Origin: Methanobrevibacter thaueri
Lineage (GTDB): Archaea > Methanobacteriota > Methanobacteria > Methanobacteriales > Methanobacteriaceae
Length of the DNA: 6,485 bases
Reading direction: 5' to 3'
Assembly (NCBI RefSeq): GCF_015062905.1
Contig: NZ_SUTK01000068.1
Coordinates: forward strand, 1 to 6,485
Part shown: positions 1-4,537 of the stretch, one piece after another
Layout: every line of letters starts with the position of its first letter
How positions within the stretch are numbered: the first letter of the stretch is position 1
The notes under the pieces: model-generated
The model's database searches: none
The model's input: the letters and a program-made list of their open reading frames with translations, nothing else
Told to the model about the DNA's origin: nothing
Position numbers and translations under genes: made by a program

Positions 1-120
1 AACGCCCGGAACAGTTTCACGGATTATTTTTAAATCATAAGCATTCTTTTTCAGCTCGTCGATAGCCGCTGCGGCCATGTCAAAGCGAGCAAAAGTGGTA
101 TCACAAATTCCAATTCTCAT
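1..120 (-). CDS. ribC: Riboflavin synthase, archaeal type (N-terminal fragment, cut by window edge)
   Basis: Only the first 40 residues are present; the gene continues beyond position 1. The reading starts MRIGICDTTFARFDMAAAAI and ends in RETVPGV. The CDTTFAR-x-DM motif followed by an AIDELKK helix and an I-R-x-TVPG segment is how archaeal riboflavin synthases begin. This family is about 155 residues long, is related to lumazine synthase, and is unrelated to the bacterial RibE type. The enzyme dismutates two 6,7-dimethyl-8-ribityllumazine molecules into riboflavin and a pyrimidine in the cytoplasm. The ATG at 118-120 is supported by an AAGGTGA ribosome-binding site at 127-133, six bases upstream. 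It is transcribed in the same direction as the cobalt operon but lies 135 bp beyond cbiO, past a T-rich stop signal, so it is probably a separate transcript. Identification rests on remembered family motifs over a short fragment. Confidence 0.85.
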   Translation of the reverse strand, partial: MRIGICDTTFARFDMAAAAIDELKKNAYDLKIIRETVPGV

Positions 121-153
121 CTAAATTCACCTTATGAAAAAATATGTTTTTAT

Positions 154-163
154 TAATATAAAT
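154..163 (-). promoter_or_regulatory. Probable TATA box for ribC
   Basis: On the minus strand this reads ATTTATATTA, close to the archaeal TTTATATA consensus. Placing initiation about 25 bases downstream gives a very short leader that would just include the AAGGTGA site before the ribC ATG. The position is inferred; the surrounding DNA is AT-rich, so chance matches are easy. Confidence 0.45.
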
Positions 164-180
164 GTTTAATCAAAAATAAG

Positions 181-215
181 AAAGTATTATGAATTATTAC
201 TATGAGTAATACTTT
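181..215. repeat. Inverted repeat, 9-bp perfect arms, between cbiO and ribC
   Basis: AAAGTATTA (181-189) is the exact reverse complement of TAATACTTT (207-215), with a 17-base spacer. Inside it ATTAC (196-200) and GTAAT (206-210) also form a smaller 5-bp stem. The repeat lies about 20 bp upstream of the probable ribC TATA box and about 40 bp past the cbiO stop. It could be a protein-binding site for ribC or part of the cbiO 3' end. Chance is possible in DNA this AT-rich. Apart from this repeat and the ribC promoter and terminator signals listed, nothing else is seen in 121-255. Confidence 0.5.
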
Positions 216-230
216 GACTTTTAATTTTAT

Positions 231-255
231 GAAAAAAATCTGGTTTAAAAAAAAA
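231..255 (-). terminator. Oligo-T terminator downstream of cbiO
   Basis: Directly after the cbiO stop codon the minus strand has two T runs, nine T's and then seven T's, separated by AAACCAGA. Runs of U without a required hairpin are the usual archaeal termination signal, so this is the likely end of the cbiMNQO transcript. Confidence 0.6.
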
Positions 256-1089
256 TTAGTTTTTATTTAACAAATCCAAAAACTTTTCCTTGGCTTCATC
301 AATTGTTAACGGATAATCTCCATTCATGTCAAAGCCTTCCCTTTCAAGTTGTTGGAATAAGTCTGTAACAATAGGAACCTTTAGATTTGCCTGTTCCAAG
401 ATTTCAGGTTTTGCAAAAATCTCCTTAGGAGTTCCTTCAGCAATCAGCAAACCGTCAACCAAAACAAAAACCTTTTCAGCATAGTTAGGAACCAAATCGA
501 CTTCATGTGTTGATATTACAATTGTAATCCCTTCCTCGTTGAGTTCATTAAGCAATATTGATAAGTCAACAACTCCCTGAGGGTCAAGACCTGCGGTAGG
601 CTCATCCAAAACCATTACTTGAGGTTTCATTGCAAGAATTCCGGCAATTGCAACTCTTTTCTTTTGACCTCCACTCAAGTGATGCGGCGCAGTCTTTTCA
701 AATCCGCTCATTCCAACACGTGCTAAAGCCTCTTCAACCCTGTCCTGAACCTCTTCCATCGGAAGACCTAAGTTAAGAGGTCCGAATGCAACATCCTCCT
801 CAACTGTAGGGGCGAATATCTGATCATCAGGATTCTGGAAAACGATTCCAACTTTTTGCCTGAATTTGAGCAAGGATTTCTTATCATATTTTAATTCTTC
901 ACCGTCAATGAACACCTGCCCTTCATCAGGCTGATAAATTCCATTCAAATGCAGGAATAATGTTGATTTTCCGGCACCGTTTTTACCTAAAAGAGCAACC
1001 ATTTCACCCTTTTCTATCTTTAGACTAACTCCTTTAAGCGCCTGATAATCCGCATTATATGAATATTTAATATTTTTTACCTCTAACAT
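256..1089 (-). CDS. cbiO: Cobalt ECF transporter ATP-binding protein CbiO
   Basis: This 277-residue cytoplasmic ABC ATPase powers cobalt uptake through the CbiMNQO complex by binding and hydrolysing ATP, and docks on CbiQ. Motifs are complete: Walker A GKNGAGKS (35-42), Q-loop in VFQNPDDQIF (83-92), signature LSGGQ (138-142), Walker B ending VLDEPTAGLD (160-169) with catalytic Glu163, and switch His195 in STHEVD. The QNPDDQIF Q-loop context is typical of ECF/Cbi ATPases. The frame is open 14 codons further upstream, but the start at 1087-1089 is preferred. It gives MLEVKNIKYSY, the normal beginning of the family, and has an AAGGAG site at 1097-1102 seven bases before it. This start lies one base past the cbiQ stop, implying coupled translation. 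A C-terminal tail of roughly 40 residues past the core is normal for CbiO. It is the last gene of the operon. Confidence 0.96.
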   Translation of the reverse strand: MLEVKNIKYSYNADYQALKGVSLKIEKGEMVALLGKNGAGKSTLFLHLNGIYQPDEGQVFIDGEELKYDKKSLLKFRQKVGIVFQNPDDQIFAPTVEEDVAFGPLNLGLPMEEVQDRVEEALARVGMSGFEKTAPHHLSGGQKKRVAIAGILAMKPQVMVLDEPTAGLDPQGVVDLSILLNELNEEGITIVISTHEVDLVPNYAEKVFVLVDGLLIAEGTPKEIFAKPEILEQANLKVPIVTDLFQQLEREGFDMNGDYPLTIDEAKEKFLDLLNKN

Positions 1090-1090
1090 T

Positions 1091-1786
1091 TTAATTCTCC
1101 TTTTTTCTCGGTTCATAAACCGGAAGTTCACCAGTGTAACCTCTTGAATCTAGTGCAAATTGCAATGTTTCACTTTTATCAAGAGACCTTAAAAATATTG
1201 TACTTGCAAGAGCGCCTAAAGACTTGAATGAAGTCCAATATGAATGATATCCGAGTCTTGTGTCCTGTGCCTTTTGCATGGTATCGATTTCATTCAGGAA
1301 TATGAAAATTGCATTATACATCAAAAGAGCTATTTCAACCATAACCTTCGGAACTTTCAAAGTTCTTAAGCAATTTAAGACCTTTGCAATAGGTGTTGTA
1401 AGAGCTAAGAAACCTAAACATGGTAAACATCCCATTACTCTCATAAATGTATAAACCGCATAATGGAACGAATCGGTAGTGACTACAATACCTAATATTC
1501 CAGTTTCATAAATGACTTCTCCTTTTCCAAAGAAGAACAATAAGAATATACATGTTATAACAAGAAATGCCATTGGAAGTGATAGGAATTTCAAATAAGA
1601 TTTATAGTTAATCTTAGCAATGACTAATATTATAATAGACATTACAACAAAGATGAATACATCAAAATATAGATTATCAAGAGCCAATGTAACAATTAAT
1701 AATATTATTGTTAAAAACAACTTAAAATAAGGATTTGTTTCTGTTAAAGCATTATGATGTGCAATATAATCCATATCAAATTTCAT
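1091..1786 (-). CDS. cbiQ: Cobalt ECF transporter transmembrane protein CbiQ
   Basis: This 231-residue integral membrane protein is the coupling (T) subunit of the cobalt importer, transmitting CbiO ATPase movement to CbiM. Hydrophobic segments are visible at about 22-37, 42-58, 66-86, 109-130 and 148-168. The TTPIAKVLNCLRTLKVPK stretch (130-147) and the cytoplasmic coupling elements AQDTRLGY (173-180) and ALDSRGYTG (211-219) are characteristic of CbiQ/EcfT. Small-Arg-Gly signatures of this kind contact the ATPase. Length is normal for the family. The ATG at 1784-1786 is preceded by AGTGAT (1790-1795), a central-type ribosome-binding site with a short spacer. cbiN lies 40 bp upstream, separated by a hairpin and T-rich stretch, and cbiO follows after one base. 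Codon choice is less biased than in cbiM and cbiN. Confidence 0.94.
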   Translation of the reverse strand: MKFDMDYIAHHNALTETNPYFKLFLTIILLIVTLALDNLYFDVFIFVVMSIIILVIAKINYKSYLKFLSLPMAFLVITCIFLLFFFGKGEVIYETGILGIVVTTDSFHYAVYTFMRVMGCLPCLGFLALTTPIAKVLNCLRTLKVPKVMVEIALLMYNAIFIFLNEIDTMQKAQDTRLGYHSYWTSFKSLGALASTIFLRSLDKSETLQFALDSRGYTGELPVYEPRKKEN

Positions 1787-1794
1787 AAAATCAC

Positions 1795-1838
1795 TATAAA
1801 AAAAGAAAAATAAAAGAAGAATCTAATTATTCTTCTTT
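1795..1838 (-). terminator. Hairpin plus T-rich run between cbiN and cbiQ (possible intra-operon attenuator)
   Basis: AAAGAAGAAT (1813-1822) and ATTCTTCTTT (1829-1838) are perfect 10-bp inverted arms around a six-base loop. On the minus strand the stem includes the last codons and stop of cbiN. It is followed at once by a T-rich run (1795-1812) broken by single A and C bases. This is the form of an intrinsic terminator or an archaeal oligo-U stop, but it lies inside an operon, so partial termination or an mRNA processing/stability role is more likely than full termination. The stem is made only of A-T pairs except for two G-C pairs, so its strength is modest. Confidence 0.55.
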
Positions 1839-2114
1839 ACCTTGTCCTCTCCAGTAACCAAAGAAGTAACCAATAATGATTGCTCCGATAGCTGCTTGAA
1901 GAGCAAATAATAAACTTTCTATTTCACCACTAGGTGGTTCCCATATAGATGAAAACCAAGGTTTGAAACCAGTTTCTTCGATAGCTTCACCTGCAGCATC
2001 GTCTGCACCACCAAAGTATCCATCATCTTCTCCATGACCACTAAACATTATTAATGGTGCAATGAACAATATGATACAAACAACAGCCAATATAATTAAT
2101 GTTGATGTTTTCAT
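1827..2114 (-). CDS. cbiN: Cobalt transporter accessory subunit CbiN
   Basis: This 95-residue membrane protein is the small partner of CbiM in cobalt-specific ECF importers and is needed to load Co2+ into CbiM. It shows the family's two-helix layout: a membrane segment at about 5-24, an acidic extracytoplasmic loop and a second membrane segment at about 66-86. The loop carries the CbiN features GADDAAGEAIEE (36-47), then PWFSSIWEPPSGEIESLLFALQ. The presence of CbiN, rather than a NikN-type partner, points to cobalt over nickel, although this is inferred from family behaviour. The start at 2112-2114 has an AAGGTGAT site (2119-2126) overlapping the cbiM stop codon, with a four-base spacer, so translation is probably coupled to cbiM. 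Codons are strongly biased (TTA, GGT, GCT, AAA), as in cbiM. Confidence 0.94.
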   Translation of the reverse strand: MKTSTLIILAVVCIILFIAPLIMFSGHGEDDGYFGGADDAAGEAIEETGFKPWFSSIWEPPSGEIESLLFALQAAIGAIIIGYFFGYWRGQGKEE

Positions 2115-2124
2115 TTATATCACC

Positions 2125-2790
2125 TTATGCTTCATTAGGAGCTAAAGCACCTAATTTATCTAATAATTTTGGTTTGTAAGCTTTTAATCTATCCCAGATA
2201 ATTACTGTTAAGATACCTTCACCGATAGCTAATGGTACTTGAGTTACTGCGAAAATAACTAAGAATTTTGTTAATGCTGATCCGAAACTAGGAGCAGGGA
2301 AAGCAATAGCTAATTGGAATGAAGTAGCTACGTAAGTTAATAAGTCACCTAAAAATGCTGCAAAGAAGATTGCAATGGTTGATGAAATATTAGCTTTGGT
2401 TAATCCTTTGTATACAAGCCATGCAACTAAAGGTCCGACAATACCCATTGAGAATATGTTTGCACCTAAAGTGGTTAAACCACCGTGAGCAAGTAATAAT
2501 GCTTGGAAAAGAAGTACGATAGTTGCGAGTACAGCTGTTACGGCAGGACCGAATAACGCTGCACCTAATCCGTTACCACAAGGGTGAGAACAACTTCCAG
2601 TAACGGAAGGTAATTTCAAAGATGATAAGATGAACATGAATGCACCGCTTACTGCAAGTAAAGCTTTGGATTCAGGTGTTTCATCTACGATTTTTTTGAT
2701 TTGATATAAACCAAATGCGACAACGATGAATGATATGACAAACCATATAATACACCAGGTCAATGGTAAATATCCTTCCATAATATGCAT
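2125..2790 (-). CDS. cbiM: Cobalt ECF transporter substrate-binding subunit CbiM
   Basis: This 221-residue polytopic membrane protein is the metal-specificity (S) component and first gene of the operon. It begins MHIMEGYLP, the hallmark of the CbiM/NikM family, in which the N-terminal amine, His2 and a later His coordinate the metal. That later His is His69 in the motif PSVTGSCSHPCGNGLGAALFGP (61-82; conserved core is SHP and GLGA). A further family block, HGGLTTLGANIFSMGIVGP, is at 102-120. Hydrophobic segments span about 11-30, 44-60, 80-101, 110-128, 136-163 and 173-198. Because the N-terminus is a metal ligand, the start must be exact. The ATG at 2788-2790 fits and has a strong GGAGG (2800-2804) nine bases upstream. 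Codons are strongly biased towards TTA, GGT, AAA and AGA, suggesting high expression. Cobalt is preferred as substrate because cbiN follows; nickel cannot be excluded from sequence alone. Confidence 0.96.
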   Translation of the reverse strand: MHIMEGYLPLTWCIIWFVISFIVVAFGLYQIKKIVDETPESKALLAVSGAFMFILSSLKLPSVTGSCSHPCGNGLGAALFGPAVTAVLATIVLLFQALLLAHGGLTTLGANIFSMGIVGPLVAWLVYKGLTKANISSTIAIFFAAFLGDLLTYVATSFQLAIAFPAPSFGSALTKFLVIFAVTQVPLAIGEGILTVIIWDRLKAYKPKLLDKLGALAPNEA

Positions 2791-2811
2791 AAATTATTTC
2801 CTCCAAATTTC

Positions 2812-2831
2812 TAATCAATGTAATTTGATTA
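2812..2831 (-). repeat. Stem-loop in the cbiM leader
   Basis: TAATCAA (2812-2818) and TTGATTA (2825-2831) are perfect 7-bp inverted arms with a six-base loop. They lie just upstream of the cbiM ribosome-binding site and downstream of both candidate TATA boxes, so the element would be in the mRNA leader and also available as DNA to a repressor. Role unknown; an operator or RNA structure for metal control of the operon is a guess from position. Confidence 0.5.
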
Positions 2832-2864
2832 ATCTCTCAATAAAAATTTAAAATATAGTTAAAA

Positions 2865-2914
2865 TTTTATAAAGTTTTATTGATAATGATATTATATACT
2901 TTATTATATATAAA
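2865..2914 (-). promoter_or_regulatory. Promoter region of cbiMNQO with two candidate TATA boxes
   Basis: On the minus strand TTTATATATA (2905-2914) is an excellent archaeal TATA box and would give a leader of about 90 bases. CTTTATAAAA (2865-2874) is a second candidate and would give about 50 bases. A short palindrome, TATTA-G-TAATA (2918-2928), lies immediately upstream of the first box. Which box is used cannot be decided from sequence. Confidence 0.5.
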
Positions 2915-2929
2915 TATTATTAGTAATAC

Positions 2930-2955
2930 CCTAAACAAAATTTAGGCAAACCTAA
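2930..2955. promoter_or_regulatory. Cluster of three TTTAGG/CCTAA half-sites (possible metal-regulator operator)
   Basis: Half-sites CCTAAA (2930-2935), TTTAGG (2941-2946) and CCTAA (2951-2955) alternate in orientation at 10-11 bp spacing, so all face the same side of the helix. The right pair reads TTAGG-N4-CCTAA, which resembles the operator half-sites used by DtxR-family iron or manganese regulators in archaea, as I recall them. The cluster lies between the cbiM and pyrF promoters and directly upstream of the pyrF TATA box. The rightmost half-site could instead simply be part of the pyrF BRE. Regulator identity is not established. Confidence 0.4.
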
Positions 2956-2959
2956 TAAA

Positions 2960-2967
2960 TTTATAAA
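2960..2967 (+). promoter_or_regulatory. TATA box of pyrF; leaderless transcript expected
   Basis: TTTATAAA is centred about 26 bases before the pyrF ATG, placing the expected transcription start at or next to the A of the start codon. No Shine-Dalgarno-like bases occur in 2968-2989, which agrees with a leaderless mRNA. Elsewhere in 2791-2989 nothing is seen beyond the elements listed separately. Confidence 0.6.
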
Positions 2968-2989
2968 ATAAACTACAAAATTTGATACC

Positions 2990-3637
2990 ATGAACATAAA
3001 AAACAACTTGATTCTAGCACTTGACGTGATGAGTGAAAGTGAAGCGATTGAAATTTGTGACTCAATAAAGGAATACATCGACACCATAAAAATCGGCTAT
3101 CCCCTAGCTCTTGCGGAAGGTCTTGAAATAATAAACAAATTAAAGGACAAATTCGGATTTAAGGTAATATGCGACTTTAAAGTGGCAGACATCGATGCGA
3201 CAAACGAAAAGATCTGTGACGAAACCTTCAAGGCTGGGGCGGATGCAATAATATGCCACGGATTTGTCGGCGAAGACAGCGTGCAGGCATGCCTCGATAT
3301 GGCAAACAAGCATGAAAAAGAGTTATTTTTACTGACTGAAATGTCTCATCCCGGAGCCAAAATGTTTCTGCAGAAAAATGCGGATGCAATAGCTGAGATG
3401 GGAGTTGAAATGGGAATAAAAAACTATGTTGCACCGGCCACAAGACTTGACCGTCTGTCAGACATCAGAAACATTGTGGGCAGTGATGCATACATAATCT
3501 CCCCAGGAGTTGGAAAACAAGGTGGAGACGGCAAAAAGACATTGGAATACTCAAATGCAATAATCGTCGGAAGAAGCATTTACGAGGCAGAAGACCCTGG
3601 TCTTGCATGCAAAAGTTTAATCGAATCCATCAAATAA
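2990..3637 (+). CDS. pyrF: Orotidine 5'-phosphate decarboxylase
   Basis: This 215-residue cytoplasmic TIM-barrel enzyme decarboxylates OMP to UMP, the last step of de novo pyrimidine synthesis. Key family features are in order: LALDV (9-13) with substrate Asp12, KIG at Lys34, and the catalytic charged network DFKVADI (62-68; Asp62, Lys64, Asp67). Then come TEMSHPG (116-122), the phosphate loop SPGVGKQGGD (171-180) and the phosphate-binding Arg195 in IVGRSIY. The length fits the compact archaeal form. Start choice: the ATG at 2990 gives MNIKNNLILALDV, right for the first barrel strand, and sits where transcription is predicted to begin, so the gene seems leaderless. It is divergent from cbiM and not in an operon with it; the gene downstream has its own promoter. 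Codon choice is ordinary for the genome, less biased than in the next gene. Confidence 0.97.
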   Translation: MNIKNNLILALDVMSESEAIEICDSIKEYIDTIKIGYPLALAEGLEIINKLKDKFGFKVICDFKVADIDATNEKICDETFKAGADAIICHGFVGEDSVQACLDMANKHEKELFLLTEMSHPGAKMFLQKNADAIAEMGVEMGIKNYVAPATRLDRLSDIRNIVGSDAYIISPGVGKQGGDGKKTLEYSNAIIVGRSIYEAEDPGLACKSLIESIK

Positions 3638-3644
3638 ACCTAAA

Positions 3645-3656
3645 ATATTATAAATT
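3645..3656 (+). promoter_or_regulatory. Promoter of the DUF5654 gene
   Basis: ATATTATAAATT, with TATA core ATTATAAA at 3647-3654, begins seven bases after the pyrF stop and is directly preceded by CCTAAA (3639-3644) at the BRE position. Initiation would fall near 3677, giving a leader of about 48 bases that ends in a strong GGAGG at 3712-3716. Confidence 0.5.
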
Positions 3657-3724
3657 AAGAAGAATAAAAATATCATTGTTCTTATTATCTTTGAACAAAT
3701 TATAATTAAACGGAGGAAAAAAAC

Positions 3725-3967
3725 ATGGCAAACGAAGTAACAAAAATGATTATGGAAACCATCTTAGCTTTGATTACAACTGCATTCGCATTCGTTGCAG
3801 GTGAAGCATGGAACAGCGCAATCCAAAAATTAATTGAAAGCTTTATCGGTACTGGAGACGCACTCCCTAGTTTATTCACCTATGCTATTATTGTAACCAT
3901 TGTTGCTGTAATCGTTACCGTTCTCATTGCTAGAGTAGCTGGTAGAATGGGTGTCGAAACAGAATAA
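3725..3967 (+). CDS. DUF5654 family small membrane protein
   Basis: This 80-residue protein has two predicted membrane helices, at about 9-27 and 50-69, and a short polar loop rich in Gly, Thr and Asp between them. The motif FAFVAGEAWNSAIQKL (21-36) followed by the YAIIVTIVAVIVTV helix (53-66) matches my memory of DUF5654, a family of unknown function in archaea and some bacteria. The hairpin would put both ends on the same side of the membrane. It has its own promoter, a strong GGAGG ribosome-binding site eight bases before the ATG, highly biased codons and a clear terminator, which together suggest an abundant single-gene product. No catalytic residues are evident. A structural or membrane-organising role is possible but not shown. 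Confidence 0.85.
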   Translation: MANEVTKMIMETILALITTAFAFVAGEAWNSAIQKLIESFIGTGDALPSLFTYAIIVTIVAVIVTVLIARVAGRMGVETE

Positions 3968-3975
3968 ATTTAAAT

Positions 3976-4011
3976 AAAGGAATTTTTAATTCCTTTTAAC
4001 TTTCTTTTTTT
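3976..4011 (+). terminator. Hairpin and T-tract terminator after the DUF5654 gene
   Basis: AAAGGAATT (3976-3984) and AATTCCTTT (3988-3996) are perfect 9-bp arms around TTT, followed by TTTCTTTTTTT (4001-4011). It begins eight bases after the stop codon. It lies at a convergent junction and touches the stop codon of the opposing gene (4010-4012). The hairpin may also serve the minus-strand operon, although its T-run in that direction is weak. Confidence 0.75.
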
Positions 4012-4537
4012 AATTTAACTTTTCAAAAGTTATTCCTGCAAATTCATAGGCTAATTCAAACAATATGAAGCAGATGAATACAAAAACATCGAAGGCACCG
4101 GCAAATGCCAATACGAATATAACTATTTTCATCACAAACCTATATTCAAAAAACAGATTTAAAAAGGTATTATCGGTAACTTTACCTATGGTTTCATGAC
4201 CTATTTCATCAGATAATGCTCCTACAATACAAACAAGCAGAACAATTAAATTCAAATCAGGAATTCCGCAAATCAAGCATACAACCACAAATATAGCCAT
4301 GGAAATGATATGATGAATGCCGTCGACTTTTAGGGCTATCAGATTGCCTATCAAAATCGCTATGAACACATAAGCCGCTCCAACATCACTTACAGTTGCA
4401 ATTGCTGAAGCCAAACCACATAATACTCCAAAAATGCTTGCAAACTTCAAATCATGCTTTTCGTCAAAAAAATCGTCGGAATATTTCATGAAAAATCCGG
4501 ACAATAAAAATAAAATAGCTAAAATAATATAATTCAT
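4010..4537 (-). CDS. Polytopic membrane protein of unknown function, coupled to deoxyhypusine synthase
   Basis: I do not recognise a named family for this 175-residue protein. It is very hydrophobic, with about six or seven membrane segments: roughly 2-18, 33-49, 53-69, 76-91, 94-109, 134-150 and 151-168. Charged residues cluster at helix borders in a patterned way: SDDFFDEKHD (20-29), KVDGIHH (70-76), LSDEIGHE (108-115) and ELAYE (161-165). Repeated Asp/Glu/His clusters of this kind are common in membrane enzymes that bind metal ions or phosphorylated lipids, but no complete motif is seen. The ATG at 4535-4537 directly follows the TAA of deoxyhypusine synthase with no gap, and an AGTGAT site (4540-4545) lies within that gene's end, so translation is likely coupled. 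It is the last gene of a three-gene operon, ending at the convergent terminator. Function is unknown. Confidence 0.85.
   Translation of the reverse strand: MNYIILAILFLLSGFFMKYSDDFFDEKHDLKFASIFGVLCGLASAIATVSDVGAAYVFIAILIGNLIALKVDGIHHIISMAIFVVVCLICGIPDLNLIVLLVCIVGALSDEIGHETIGKVTDNTFLNLFFEYRFVMKIVIFVLAFAGAFDVFVFICFILFELAYEFAGITFEKLN

Noticed and set aside
1090..1131. A 14-codon upstream extension of CbiO, beginning MNFRFMNREKRR.
   Set aside because: It would overlap the end of cbiQ, has no good ribosome-binding site, and adds residues the family lacks. The internal ATG at 1087-1089 has AAGGAG at the right distance.
2791..2989. Cobalamin or NiCo riboswitch in the cbiM leader.
   Set aside because: The leader is short and very AT-rich, with only one simple 7-bp stem. 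I see no B12-box-like GC-rich conserved segments or multi-stem junction.
3097..3443. Two overlapping minus-strand open frames inside pyrF.
   Set aside because: Both are antisense to the catalytic core of a well-conserved enzyme and show no family features or translation signals.
3638..3724. Hairpin terminator for pyrF in the spacer before the DUF5654 gene.
   Set aside because: Only weak 4-5 bp arms are present and T-runs are short; the stretch is better read as promoter plus leader of the next gene.
4010..4537. CDP-archaeol synthase (CarS) or UbiA prenyltransferase identity for the 175-residue membrane protein.
   Set aside because: The size is close to CarS, but its conserved LGDGKTWRG-type segment is missing. 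For UbiA the protein is too short and the full paired Asp motifs are absent.
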